This document shows, piece by piece, positions 21,510 through 34,500 of a stretch of DNA of 64,000 nucleotides (within the stretch, counting starts at the first letter, position 1; every line of letters starts with the position of its first letter). Origin of the DNA: Apiotrichum sp. Y4204 (Eukaryota > Basidiomycota > Tremellomycetes > Trichosporonales > Trichosporonaceae); NCBI GenBank assembly GCA_025531455.1, contig JAMYHL010000013.1:726924-790923 (forward strand). The letters are read 5' to 3'. The translations under genes were made by a program, and so were the position numbers. The notes below the pieces were generated by a model that saw nothing but the letters and a program-made list of their open reading frames with translations, made no database searches and was not told the DNA's origin.

Positions 21510-24177
21510 CTGGAGAATAAGCAAGCGCCGGGCAAGGTGGGAGAGGCAGCACGGTTGAGTACCTAGGTACTACGTATTCGCATGCTGAGGACAGCCCCCG
21601 GACTGCGAAAGGACGCAGGATGACCCGGCAACACTAGCGACGGCGAAGATTCAACGATGAGGGCATATGAGGTGTGACTGGTAATCGTGCCTAGGCAAAC
21701 CGACCCACTGCGGCAGGAGGGCCGTCCTCATGGTTTGGATTGCCTGTCCACAGCGCGGAGCGGAGACTTCAGAGAGGAGCGGGGACGCTTGCGGGTGTGG
21801 GTGCAATTCCGCGCTATCCGTCCCACGTCTATGGGAGATTCCGGTGCGTCCTCCATTCCAGCGTTCCCATTTCTGAACCTCAACATTGCGTTCAACCAGG
21901 CGAATTTCGCACCGGCCGGACAGGAACAGAGAGCGAACAGAGTACGCACGAGGACTCAACGAGGGGCATTATGTATGAGAGCGAGCGGGGCCGATAGTAA
22001 TCGAAGGAGAGGAGGATGTTGTTGATTGTGGGTCAGTTGCGCTGGTGGTTACTGAGAACGTGGCCTGGTCCCTTGCGCTCATGTGCTCCCCAGCCGCCGC
22101 CCGCCCTCCACCAGCGTCGGCCTCGTGCGAAACTGTGATATCATCGTCGTGTGCTTCCCATGCTCTCTCATGCTCTCACTTCGGACACTTTTGTACACCT
22201 GGGGTGTACGGACCTGTTCCTTGTGGGCCCCGTTCCTGGTCCATGTGTCCTCACGCGCAAAGGAACGAGGGAGGCAGGGATGGTATTTTGGGTGTGGGGA
22301 CTCTGGTACTCTGGGACAGATCCCTTTCGGCAACTTAACGTGAGACACAAACTGTAATAAACCAGCGGCAACTCTTGCTTCCATCGCTCCTTCGTCCCCA
22401 GTTAGGCAAGATCAGATGGGTCAGATGCTTCATTAATCAAAGTGTGGATGAAAGGGGAGTAGTGACACGAGATCTCCTGCACGCTTATCTCCTGATCATT
22501 CGGGTGCGTATCCAACTTTGTTGGGAAACCCCCCAGCGCCCCAGCCTAACCCGAGCGTTACAGGAATGATGTTAAACTCTGTTGCGAGGTGAACCACAAC
22601 TTTCCACTCTCAACGTTGCGCCGCAGCTCGGGGCGTCGCCAACGAGCTTACTCGGCGACACGTCAAGTTGTCTGCCCGTGAAAGCTACTGCTCCACGCAC
22701 CAGTGCCTCGCATTGTATCCCCATCGGCGGTCGGCGGTAGCTCCAGCAAAACGAAAGCCACCCCGACGAGTGAAGAGGAATAAGAAGCCATCGGGGGAGA
22801 TCTCGGATGAATCAAGGTACGCACCGGCGTGAATGATGAGGGGCGTCGTTCCGCAGACGAACATGATGTGCGAGGAGATGCACGCCAAACCTAGACTGAG
22901 ACGAATGCCACACGTAGTGGGGATAGTTTCCTGGGTGCGCTTGTCGCGTTTTGTTGCGTCGAGGTGACTGGAATTGACATTGCACTACATGTACGTCGAT
23001 GCTGGTGATTCAACAAACAGAGTTCGGAGCTCATTTTCCCCTCTGTTGGGCCTACACCCCCTCCTGTAGAGGCACGCGCTCCCTATCGACCCCCCGCTTT
23101 CCCTCCTCCTAGACCGTGATCGGAGCGGCTCAATGGGTGGCGTCGAGGTGTGTCCATTGTCTTTCGCGGCTCGTTCGGTAATCAAGCAGCAGTGCTGCGC
23201 CCGAGTCCGCTAGTCGCTCTTCGGGAGCGGAACGGTGCGCGCCCCATGTGGTCTAGCCATGCCATTTTGATCATTTGATGCTTCCCATATGCACAATTAC
23301 TCCTTTGACCATTTGGGCCATGGTGCCTCTGGCGATGCCGTTGCAGGATATCAGTGCCAGGGTCGCGAGATGTGTAACGCTTCACTCCTTAATCCTTGTC
23401 GCTCTGAAGATGAGCTTGGGACGAACGACAACGCGACCCACGCGAGTACGTGATCGCACCGAAACAGAGTTCACTAGACTTCCTTCTTGAAGCTTGTTGA
23501 CATGACATCCTGAACCCATGGGTCTCGACTGTCTCCACCCAAGCATTTGGAGTGTTCCTCCTTGTACTCGGGCGGCGACTCAATTTCTCGACCGTTTCCG
23601 ATTAACGTTTAGCCCCTCTCTGGTAGGGAGGGACGAGGTCGAGGTCGAGGTCGGCAAGGACACTGTTGTGCCTGTGAAACCCTGTCCTGTATGTTGTGCA
23701 GTGTCTACGAGCTAGACAGTGGTCCAGATAGTTTGGATAGCTCCTCTCCCCCTGCGACACACCTTGCTCGCCGACGGCATCCACCTCTGGTGCGCTGCCG
23801 TACAACAGCACGCTCAGCGTACATACCTTGCGTCGCACGCTCCTCTAGCTCTTCCACCCCGCACCTGCACATGACCACCACAGTCCACAGGAATAGATAG
23901 AAGCCGCAGACGGTGTACAGATACAGAACAGCTGTAAAACATGCACGCCATGTTGCAGCTCGGTCAGCGCCTCTCCTGATCCCAACTCATCCTATTGCGG
24001 CCCACGAGCGAGGCGCCTTGCCGATTGCCATCTGTCGATCCATATTGAAGCGTCGGTTCTCTTCCACTTCCTCCTCTTCTCTCTCGAGTATCTCGTTCTA
24101 CATCACTCGAGGACGGTTGAGACTACCATCACCATACACCTGTAACCACATCTTGATCAGCTCCCCATCGCCGCACC
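21510..24177. other. 2.7 kb intergenic region, TXNDC17-like / amino acid permease
   Basis: Contains the unresolved first exon of the TXNDC17-like gene near its lower end and the promoter of the permease at its upper end. Base composition is less GC-rich than in the genes. CT-rich sequence (24050-24110) precedes the permease start. I see no other coding region; open stretches here are short and lack splice-linked continuations. Confidence 0.5.
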
Positions 24178-26501
24178 ATGTCGGACCGCCGGATGATATT
24201 GAGGGAGTACGAGGACGCCATCGATGACCGTGAGTTGCCCCGCCCCATCACCCTGTTCTCCGCACCACCCCGCGTCCAGCACCCTGCACCCCACCACCAC
24301 CCTATCCTCTACTGACCGCAAGCGACCATGAACTCGCAGCCGATCGAGGTGTACCTCTACTACGCGGCTATCGAGCGTGAGCGCGAGGCCAACGACCCGC
24401 GTCCGATCCCCGATGCGCCGTGGACGATCGGGTTCAAGCGCCTGATCGGCCGCGGCGACACGGCGGTGGTTGCGCCCAAGATCAACCCGCTCGGCAAAGC
24501 GCGCCGCCGCGGCATCAAGGCCATGTTCCACGCTATGATTGGGAAGTCCGAGGAGACAGACGGCTCAGCTGGGACTAGCCGGCCAACTCCGGCCGCAATC
24601 GACGAAAAGGCCCCACCATCTGAGACAGGCGACGCCACGGCAATGACCGTTCCGACACTAGCGCAACATGGTGCCACAACAGCAGAGGCAAATGTGGCGC
24701 CAGCGTCACTGGACGAGAAGCACATGGACCGCTCGTTTGCTCCCCACGTCGAGTCCAATGAGTATGTTTCGCATGGTCACGCGCACGACATCTGACATGG
24801 CAGCTTGATAGCCGATAACAAGAACTCGGACAGCAGCCACCAGGATCGGCATGCCGAGGCCGGCCCGCTGGTCACCGCAGAGGAGTCTCAAACAGCATAC
24901 CGCTTGCTCCGTGCCACCAGCTGGCAGCTGGTATTCTTCCTCATCACTACCGATGTCATTGGCTGGTTCAGCACGCCGATGGCCTTCTCGCTACTTGGTT
25001 TCGGCCCCGGCGTGCTGGTCTACACTGGGTTCTACCTCCTCGCCTTCTGCGGTGGCCAGGTCCTCTGGCGCTTGTACCTTTCTCTCGACTCGGAGCGCTA
25101 CCCGGTCAAGACCTATGCCGACATCGGACAGCGCACGTTCGGCACATGGGTCCAGCACCTTTTCAACGGCCTGCAGAGCGTGCAGCTTGCCGTGAGTGTC
25201 TGAACGAGATAATGGCTGTGGCTTGGGAACATCCCATGGCCATGCCCAGTCCGATCCGTACCACTGACCCCGCAGTTCAGCGTCGGCATGCTCCTCGTCC
25301 TCAACGGCCAGGCCCTCGCCCAAATCATCGACTTCGCGTTCTGCTATCTTGCTCTTACCATCTTCTTTGGCATCTTCTGCATGCTTCTTGCTATCCGCAA
25401 GGTGCGTTCTGCACGCATCCTACGTCTAACCACAGACCGTCCGCGGCCTCGCATGGATGACCAACGTCAATGTGTTTATCAACGTCATTGTCATGACCCT
25501 CACCATGGTCGGTGTCGGCATGTACGACCCGGTTCCCGCGCAGAGCGGCCACGAGGATCTCTCCGAGCCGATCCGCACCAGCGGTTGGGTGCCCAAGGAC
25601 GGGCTCGGGTGGTACCAGCAGGTGCAGGGCGTGCAGCTCGCCGTATTCTCATACGGTGGCGCTATGCTTTTCGTCGAGTTTATGGCTGAGATGCGCCGCC
25701 CCCGCGACTTCTGGAAGGCCGCATTCTGCGCCCAGACTCTCTGTGCGCTCATGTACCAGCTGTTCGGAATGTGAGTATACCAAACCTTGGAGCTGCTCCG
25801 CTGACCTTAGTTACGTCTACGCGATGCAGGGCCAGTACACGGCCATCCTGCCGACGGTCAACATCTCGTCCATCATCTTCCAGGGCATCACCAACATTCT
25901 CGGCCTGATCATCATCTGCTCCACCTGCACTCTCTACGCACACATTGGGTGTAAGATCTTCTACCGCGCCGTGATGCGCGGCTACTTTGGCGCGCCGTCG
26001 CTCATGACCGCGCGCAGCACGCTCTGGTGGTGGGGTACCGTCGCAGGATACTTTGCCGTGTCGTGGGCGATCGGCTCTGCGATCCCAAACATTAACGACC
26101 TGGCCACAATCGTCAGCGCGGTGTGCATCATGCAGTTTACATACACCTTCCCGCCCCTCCTCCTCGTCGGGCACTGGGTCCAGCGCGACGCCCTCGCCGG
26201 CGACCAGAAGTGGGAGCCGGGAGTCGTGCCGTGGACGAACCGTGTCGACACCTGGAGGCAGGCCTCTCGTTGGCGCCGCGGCTTTGCTCGCTACTGGTAT
26301 CTCAAGGTTACGCTCGTGAGTCAATGCAGAGTCACTTCCACAACACAAGTATGTCTCGCTCACGCGCAGATTTTCGTCGGCCTCGGATGCCTGACGCTCT
26401 GCGTGCTCGGCCTGTACTCGGGCATCGAGTCCGCCAAGGCCTCGTACGTCAACGGCTACTCGACCGCCTTCTCGTGCCGCGCTCCGGGTCAGCCGGCGTA
26501 G
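24178..26501 (+). CDS. AAAP-family (Aa_trans) amino acid transporter
   Basis: Secondary amino acid permease of the fungal mtr/AVT-like AAAP family, plasma membrane or vacuole. Seven exons: 24178-24229, 24323-24761, 24804-25191, 25276-25401, 25436-25770, 25811-26315, 26370-26501; 658 residues. A hydrophilic, probably cytosolic N-terminal domain of about 230 residues precedes about 11 membrane segments. The first is WQLVFFLITTDVIGWFSTP, where family members carry the substrate-binding unwound helix. Other segments include GVLVYTGFYLLAFCGGQVLW, FAFCYLALTIFFGIFCMLLA, QLAVFSYGGAMLFVEFMAEM and the late FPPLLLVGHW. The long N-terminal tail, rich in Ser, Thr, Ala and Glu, suggests regulation by phosphorylation or endocytosis. 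Substrate specificity cannot be read from the sequence. Confidence 0.87.
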
Positions 26502-26976
26502 TGAGCTCGCTCGAAGGGCAGGCGTAATCTTTAAGGGCGGGTCAATGGTTATAGATAGGACGCGACTTCTTGGCGTCAAGCGTTATCTTGGGAACGATCT
26601 TGGTAATCAGGCATGTATCATAATAATGCTATCATCAAGTTTCGGAGATGCGCGTGGACGCAGCGCGCTCTCCAATGTCTCGGACGTTACAGCATCGCAA
26701 CTGCCTCGATAAGCGGTGAATGTGCACGGACCACTCCACGGTGCTTTGTCAAGTTTGAAACGTCCGTCGTTCTGTTATGCATGTTATGTGCATTTTCGAG
26801 ACGGACCAGATTGGAATGCACGATGTCGAAACGCAGGGTCCGGCCGGAATCGAGCCTAGCAAATAACCTGCAATCACTCATCAGATTATTAGTGTCCACT
26901 TGAGTCAACCAAGCCAATAAATGTCACATCAGAACGCCAGGCAAGATTCGTGTCAATCATTACTGTCGTCGCACGT
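26502..26976. other. convergent 3' intergenic region
   Basis: 475 bases between the permease stop (+) and the acyltransferase stop (-). AT-richer than the flanking genes and without coding signal. Confidence 0.6.
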
Positions 26977-29110
26977 CTACTCTTCGCCGCTCGTGGCCTC
27001 GGCCCAGTACTCCTCGACGACGGCCGCAGCCTCGAGGCGGGCGCCGCGCCCGCGGAGGAAGGCCACGATTTCGCGCGCCTGCCGCGTTCCCTGGGGCCAA
27101 TGGCGCTCGTACTCCGGCACATCATCGCTCGAGTCGACGGGGAGGACGTCGCCGCCGTACGTCTCAGCCAGCCAGAACGAGGCCTTGACTGTTGCGTCGG
27201 CGTCCTCGAGCTCGAGGAACGTCTGGGCCAGCTCGCGCGTCGCCTGGACGCGCATCCGGAGCACATTGCGTACCAGAGTACGGGACGGCACCTTGGTCGG
27301 GCGAATGTACTTCTCCTTCTCCTTTCCAGGCGGCAGGCCGGCGGTGTGTGGCGGGTTCGGGGCAAAGGCTGCGACTGAGTCGAGGAACTGGTTGAGCGAC
27401 ATCTCCGCCGATGAGCCAATCCAGACACCGACCAGAACACGCCAGGCGGCAACAAGCTGCTTGATGCTGTCGTCAGTGGGGAACAGCGCCTCGTCACTCA
27501 CCCGCTGTAGTTCCGGTCAATCAGAGCCGAGTGGTACTTCCCGAGAAGCCAGACCGTTCCGGCAGCGAAAGCGATTCCCAGGGGCACATAGCGGAACAGC
27601 CAGAGGAAGATGAAGAAGCTGATGGGGTAGGTGATAAAGCTGACAAACACACCCAGGAACGTCTTCATCTGGGCCTGAGTTTCGAGCTCGTCCTCTGCCA
27701 TGCGCGCGCCGAGAATGCCAATGATGTAGATCGGTATGTGAAAGATAAAGGGGATGAGGAAGAAGGGGAACTGCACCAGGCAGACGATTGTGTCCTTGAT
27801 GAGAATGGCAAGGGTGCGCAGGCGTCCAGGAAGGGGCACGGCGAGCGATGGGTCGAGAGTCTTCGGCAGAGGGAGGTCGGTGAGGGTGTGGTTAGAGAGA
27901 CGCGAGGCGAAGAGCAGGTGACGGTACGTAACCAGTGTTGTCCTCAGCTTGTCGATCTTGGCGTTGCCGCGAGTGGAGAACAGGTCGACAAGGGTCTGCG
28001 CCACATCGACATAGTCGGCTAGTGCCAGGTCGTCGTGGTGCTTCCACAACAGCTCGCGGGCCATGTGTGCTGCGAAGAGAGAGTCCCTGGGATCAGCAAC
28101 ACACGGTTCCGCGCCACTCACCAGTCTGGAGCGTTGACGGTCATTTTGTGCATCTCGAGCTCCATCTTGCGCGTCAAACGCTTGACGGCGTCCTTGTTAG
28201 CGCCCTCGGAGCTGCTGAAGAACTCCTTCTCGTACGCGTCCATTGTAATCGGCTCGCCATAGCTGCTGTCAGAATTCTTTCAAGCTTGTCTTCCACATAT
28301 CCTACTAGGCTCTCAACGCACCTCACGACCACACGGCTGCGGTACTTGGCCTTGTCAACATAAGCAATGCCGACGGGAACGATAATGGCGGGCTTTCCCT
28401 TCTTCGGCGCCTCGCCGTTCGCTCCACGGAGATACACGAGGTACTCAAGGGCGGTCCACGACACACCATCCTTGAGAGGAATGAGGTGCGGTTCCGTGTG
28501 AGACGTGCCTTCCGGGAAGACGCCGATGCACTCGCCCTGGGCAAGAGCTGCGGTCAGAAGCGCGCCCAACCGGAACAGAAAGCATACCCTCAAACGTGCC
28601 ACGGAAAAGGTGCTGGTTGTTCTTCGTCTTGCGGTCGACGGCTACGGTCAGCGCCAGTGGCGAGCGCCCACTCACGAATGTTTCCAGCGTTTGTCAGCAG
28701 CTTCTTCATGAACGGGTGCTTGAACAGCGAGTCCTTGACCTGGAATGAGCTGATGTAGAGCATATTTAGCTCACCCAGTAATGCAGGAAGTGACCATGGG
28801 GGATCGTGTTACTCAGAATCGCGGGCTGAATGAGTCAGTGGGACGCCTCTTAGTGGCTCGGCACCGTCCGAACCAGAACCCACATCAATGGCCATGTTCG
28901 TGTGCGTGCACGCGCTGCGCGTAAGTCTGCGAGTCGCCGGCGCTATCGTTCCCCGTCTCCCTGTTCTCCCCCCTGCTGGCCTGCTCACAAGATGATGGGG
29001 CCCTCGGCAGGAACATTCTTCGAGCCGTACACCTCGATCTTGCGGTAGAACGCGGTGATTGCCGAGCCGGAGAGCTTGACAAGCGGCTCGTGGACAAAGC
29101 CGAAAGTCAT
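26977..29110 (-). CDS. GPT2: glycerol-3-phosphate / dihydroxyacetone-phosphate acyltransferase (GPT2/SCT1 type)
   Basis: Catalyses the first acylation step of glycerolipid synthesis at the ER. Nine exons: 28989-29110, 28884-28914 (31 nt), 28775-28825, 28676-28739, 28588-28641, 28322-28547, 28122-28265, 27502-28086, 26977-27466; about 588 residues. Motifs in order: GPIIF, CTHTNMAIDP (active-site His and Asp; spacing here is H-x5-D), ILSNTIP, NAGNI(P)VDR, then FPEGTSH for glycerol-3-phosphate binding, PIVPVGI-like PAIIVPVGIAY, and YGEPITM. Two long hydrophobic blocks in exon 8 (CLVQFPFFLIPFIFHIPIYIIG and VSFITYPISFFIFLWLF) give several membrane segments, as in yeast Gpt2/Sct1. The acceptor of exon 7 is a tandem ACAGCAG, so one Ser may vary. 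GPT2 and SCT1 cannot be told apart here. Confidence 0.9.
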
Positions 29111-29720
29111 GGTAGGAAAAGATATGTTAGAAGTGCAGGTGGAGGGCTATACGCGAGAATGAAAGAGTTCAAGAATCAAAAGAGAGATTGTGTGTGCAGA
29201 GATGTATCTGGATCTGGGCGTGTCTTGAAGCCATCACAAGACGTCCCCATGTCATGTCCACGGACGGGCTGGCTGTGCGACAGGGAGCAGCAGCCAAGCA
29301 GCCAAGCTAGGATCCAAGGGATCTAGGTGGCCAGGAGCCACCAAGCCAAAGCTTTGGGGAGCACGGGCCACCTGTAGTTCTCGGTTTGGTGCGCGCCGAT
29401 CGAAATAATCGCCAGTCCTAGCACGCGCTCGGGCCCTTTCAGTCAGGGCAGACCATGGAATTCCCACGTGACTAGTCGATCAAGGGGCCCCAAGAAGCCA
29501 AAGGGGGATCTGATAAAGAAAATTTGTGTTCAGACTGTCTTCCACTTTTTTTTTTGTTGGGTCGTGTGGATGAGTGAGTGTGGAGGAGAGGGGAAGAAGC
29601 AAGGGGAAACAGCAAGGGGAGCAGGGGGAATGGCGTCTGCCGCAGCGTCGAATACAGCGCGAGCAGGTCATCATTCTGCTTCTCCTCACTGTCTCTCTCC
29701 CACACTCCACGAACGCAAAA
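29111..29720. promoter_or_regulatory. divergent promoter region, GPT2-like / SRP40
   Basis: 610 bases between divergent start codons. A CACGTG core at 29465-29470 (CCCACGTGACT) lies about 250 bases before the SRP40 start. A T-run (29550-29556) and a purine-rich stretch (29570-29630) follow. Confidence 0.5.
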
Positions 29721-31131
29721 ATGGCCACAAAGGACAACAAGGGTACGTTGAGCTGTGATTATTCTTAACCTTCCAAGCTCACACGCGCAGAGCTCGACGC
29801 CGCCATCCTCGCGTACCTCATTGAGCGCGGGCTCACACGCTCCGTCAAGGCCTTCCAGAAGGAGGCGGCCGCCGAGGCTGGTTCCGCCACCGCGCTCACC
29901 CAGGCGTGGGCCTCCGCGGGCGCTGTTGACGTCAAGCCGGATGTCGAGATGAAGAGCGCCGAGTCGTCGTCTGACTCGAGCTCGGACTCGGACTCTTCGT
30001 CGGACTCGGACAGTGACTCGAGTTCGAGCTCGAGCTCGAGCTCCAGCTCCAGCTCGTCGTCGGACTCTTCCTCCGACTCGGACTCGGACAGCGACAGCGA
30101 CAGCGACTCGGAGTCGTCGGGCTCGAAGGAGGACAAGGAGAAGGTCGAGGTGGTCGGTATGTCCAGCGCGAGTGGAGCCGCGGCCAAGGGCGCATCTGAC
30201 AAGCAAGTGACTGTCGTCGACCCTGCGTCCATCCCTCTGCCTGAGAGCGATTCGTCCAGCTCGTCCAGCTCGGACTCTTCCGACTCTGACTCGTCGGATT
30301 CGTCGGACGACTCGGGATCCGAGTCTGATGATGAGTCGGACACCTCGTCGTCGAGCTCGGACTCTGACTCGGACTCGGACTCGGAGAGCGAGGACGAGAA
30401 GCCCGCAGTCAAGGAGAAGAAGGCCGAGGTCAAGGAGGAGAAGAAGCCTGCTGCCGCGCCGGCCAGCAGCGGTAGCGAGACGATCGCCGAGAACGACAGC
30501 GGCAGCGACAGCGACTCGTCATCTTCCAGCTCCTCGAGCTCCAGCTCGTCGTCTTCGTCCTCGTCGTCCTCGTCTTCGTCTTCGTCCTCCTCTTCTTCGT
30601 CCTCGTCCTCCTCCTCTTCATCTTCCTCCTCTTCGTCCTCTTCCTCGTCTTCCAGCTCGTCCTCGAGCTCCGCCCCCGCCGCAGGCGCCAAGCGCCGCCG
30701 CGAGTCCTCCTCCTCCTCCGCGACACCCTCGTCCGACGAGCCCGCAAAGAAGCGCAAGGTCGTCCCGGCCGCAGACTCGCCCTTCACACCCTCGGGCACG
30801 TCGACCCCGAACGGTGGCCGCGGCGGGCGCGGGCAGGGCCAGCGCTTCGAGCGCATCAAGCAGGACAACGTCACGTTCCACGACCACCGGCTCATGGACA
30901 ATTCGTTTGATGCTCACGTAAGTCTGGCTAAAAGTTACAAGAGGTGTAGCCGTACTGACATGTCAGATCCGCAACGGCGCCAACCCCAACGACTTTGGCG
31001 CGCGCGCATCCCGCGACCTAATTGTGACCCGCGGCGCCGGCTTCCGCAAGGAGAAGAACAAGAAGAAGCGCGGAAGCTACGCCGGCGGCGAGATTACGTA
31101 CGCCTCCCACAGCATCAAGTTTGACGACTAG
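29721..31131 (+). CDS. SRP40: SRP40/NOLC1 nucleolar phosphoprotein with LisH motif
   Basis: Nucleolar and Cajal-body chaperone of snoRNPs and pre-rRNA factors. Exons 29721-29742, 29791-30917, 30967-31131; 437 residues. An N-terminal LisH-type helix pair (LDAAILAYLIERGLTRSVKAF) is followed by three acidic Ser/Asp blocks separated by Lys-rich segments. The last block (30508-30673) is almost pure Ser for about 55 codons, with TCC, TCG, AGC and TCT mixed, so it is maintained at protein level rather than as a DNA triplet repeat. The C-terminal SRP40 domain is clear: FERIKQDNVTF, RLMDNSFDAH, then ASRDLIVTRGAGFRKEKNKKKRGSY. The Ser/Asp blocks are CK2 target sites in relatives. A long opposite-strand open frame over this gene is an artefact of the repeat. 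Confidence 0.95.
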
Positions 31132-31527
31132 GCTTGGTCTCACCCCTCCTGCTGCTTCCTTCGTTCTGAGCCTCGCTCCGATGTGTTATTTGGTCTCATA
31201 CTTTGTACTTAGATTTCTACAGGATATCCGTGATGCACCATGTGTCCCAAGTGCGGACTCACCGGACGATATGACGCGTTTTGAATGTTTGGTTCCAACC
31301 CGCAGACTGAAGACCAACTTGAAAACATGGCTCCGTATCTCTATGGGTTCACTCCTAACGCAGCGCTTACTTCTGGGACATGTACAACCCCATGCATGCT
31401 CGACTATATGATTCTGTCTGTACATTGTATCACCGATGCGCGGCTCGGTGTGTCATGATTCGTGCGCGTGAACTCATAAATGCGACTTCTCTCCTCAACA
31501 TGTGTACTCTTACTCTGTTCTCTTCAT
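31132..31527. other. convergent 3' intergenic region
   Basis: 396 bases between the SRP40 stop and the stop of the minus-strand E2 gene. No coding signal; both 3' UTRs must lie here. Confidence 0.6.
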
Positions 31528-34500
31528 TCACTTCTTCGATGAGCGCAGCTTGCGACGCGTGGCGGGGGCGGGTTTGACGGGCGTCGCAGCCTTGGCAGGC
31601 GGTGCGGAGCCATTGGGTGGCGCAAGCTCGTCGAGCAGGCGGCGCAGCTCATCTGCATACTTGACGAACGACGTCTTGCTCCCCGACGCAGTGGAAGCCG
31701 CAAAGCCCGGGGTGGATTGGCTGGGCAAGCCACCGTAGTCACCGTCACCCTTGGTCGACTTGCCGTCATCGAGTTTCTCCCACCTTCATGTCAGCAGAGA
31801 TCTTCAATCGAACTCACCGCTCCAGCTGGGCGCGGATGGCGTCGGCCTTGAGCCGGAAATGCGTCTTGACCTCGTTCTCGACTGAGAGTTAGCTCTGCCT
31901 GCGTAAAGCACGTACATGGGAACGGTGGAGACTTGATGTTGTTCGCCATGGCGTCATGCAGGACCATGCGGCGGACGTTCGCCGAGTAGCTCATGCTCGC
32001 AGGAGTCTGAAGTCAGTTCCTTAAACATCACATTCAACTCACCCCGACCTGGTTCGCCCAGCCGGGCTCGTTGAGGTATGGCTCCTCGCAGAAAATCAGG
32101 CTCTGGATCGAGATGAGGACCTGCAGCAGTGTCGACTTGCCGGAAATCCAGCCGGGGCCAGACCATGTGCCCAGCAAGCTGAGGCATACTTTCTGCCATG
32201 TCAGTGTGTAACGGGCGACCTCTACTCACCCCATCGTTGTAAAGGTTCGGATTGTACCGATACAACCCTCCGTTGGTGGTCATGAACTTGACTCTGGGAC
32301 ATTGGACGTTGTAGTCGATGGGAAGGAAGATGTCGAACACAAAGCAACCATTCTCGTACGGGGTATCTTTGGGACCGATGATCATAGCCTTGATGCAGTC
32401 GACACGGTCCTCGTCGACACGGAGGAAGATGGACGAGTCCCACGCCGTCGGAATGTTGGTACTCAACACACCAAGTTCCTTAGCAATAGCGAGGGACCGC
32501 TTCGGAGCATCCATGCCATTGAGTTGCGTGATGTCCTTGTTGAACGCATGGTGGTAGTTTTTCTTACTCGGGTCGGCCGGTTCTGTGAGATCAAAGTGTG
32601 CAAACCGCACGCGTCGAGCCCAATCCTCGTCTGCGGGGTTAGATTGAAGCCCATGCCAGACTCTTACAAATCTTCTTTGTAGCCTCTTCGTTTTCTCCCG
32701 CCTTAAGTATGTTATCGGCTGCAGGGTTCCCAGTCGATATGGTAGGCAGTTCGGAGTGTATGCGTTGAACGAACTCTTCGCCTCGGCTGTTCACGAGGTG
32801 CTGGTCAATGTTGTCCCGAGCCGACAGGATGCGTCCGCTAATGTCAGCCAAGTCCTTGTGTGGGCTCACCAAAACATCTTGAGTGCAGCATTCTGCTCCT
32901 TGTCGCTGCTCGCCTCTGAAACCTCTGTTGGTGTATAAGGCGTACCAGGAGTGGGAAGCACGAATCCTTTCTCGACATTCTGTTCTGAGTTCGGCTCCCG
33001 TGCGGCGGTTGAAGACAGGCCCTTCAATGCCGAAGTAGCCTGGATAACAATGGTCTCCAGCAGCTCACGAGGACTGGGGCGGCCTTCATAAGTGACAGTG
33101 ATAGTTCCGGCGTCGGGTCCCGGCTCGGTGGTCGTCGGTCGCATCAACGGCATCGCCAGCATAGCCGCCAAGGCCTCGTGGTTGGCCACAATCTCAAGCC
33201 AATCCAAAAGAGCCACATAGATGGTGTTGCGCTGCATCATGTCGAGGAGCGAGTCGTTCATGAGAAGATCGTTGACGAACCCACTTCGACGACGCAGGTG
33301 CGCCAGCGCCGTTGGATGCACCATAAAGTCGGAAGTAAATGTGCGGCGACGTTTTACGTTTGGAAGATAGCAGGCAACCTGCGACAGGAGAGTGGCTGTA
33401 ATGGTGTCCTTCTCCTTCTGCGCCCCTTCGGCTGCCTGTTCACCTGTGCGCTACCAGTAAGCTTATGCCTGCGTTGATTACCCACATCTTCTTTCATGCC
33501 TCCACTGTAGCCAACTCCCTTGGCCTGCATCTTGCCGAACAGCTTACGCGGTAGCGAGATGCCGTCCTCATCCATGCTTTCACTCCGAGCAAGCTTGCGT
33601 TTCTTGGTGGGGGCGCTCTCCGAGCTGCTGGGCTTTGCAGACACATTGACATTGTCGTTAAACGCCCTCTCCACCATCTGCAGTCCGATCCCGATGATGA
33701 TACCCTAAACGGTGAGTTCTCAGAATATGGCCAAATACACACCTGAATGGCGGGACAGTGGAAAAGGCAGTCAATGATCTCGTCCTCAGTGTTCTTGCCC
33801 TTCCCAGACTTCCTTTGCGCTTCGGTAGCCTCGCCGCAGGCAAAACAGGTTACCTGCTTGCACTTCGGACAAGTCTGCTGGATAATTGATGCCAAATATG
33901 CGGTGTAGGCTGGGAAGGTGGGCTGAAGTCAGACGAGTTTGAAAGAATTTAACATACAAAGAGGGCAAAGAAGTGCTCAGGTCGACGTGGGAACTTGTGA
34001 CCACAGCCACCAGAGCAGGGCATGCTGCCTTCAGAGACGGTGTTATAGCTTTGGAACAGAAAGCTCTGCTCGCCTGCTGTCAGCCCGAGACCCTTGTGGA
34101 AGGACTTACTCCCTTCAGGACATCCGCTCATCCACAATCCACGATCAACGACCTTGACCTTGAGCTTCTGGACCTCCTTGCCTCCCGGGGCATCAATGTA
34201 GCCTGGGGGCATCGTAACCTCAGCCTCGAGACTCTCTGGGACAGGCTCGGCAAGACGCTCAACACGATCCTTGGAGAAAAACACGCTTGCGTACGGATCT
34301 TTCATCGTAGGTTGACAGTCGTCGTCCAGAAAATCTCCCGTCAGCATTAGGTCAAACGACAAGTCTCACCATCAAACTCCATCTCTTCGTCATCGTCCTC
34401 GTCAGACGGGGCGTCATCTGAAATAAGCACCTCCTCGACCCCGCGGCTTATCGAGCAGCCCCTGCCGAAGTCCTCATCACCTGGGCCTAATGACTCGCTT

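Noticed and set aside
29765..30901. 378-residue acidic open frame on the minus strand over SRP40
   Set aside because: It is the reverse-complement shadow of Ser-codon repeats, has no family motifs, and the plus strand carries a clear SRP40 domain.
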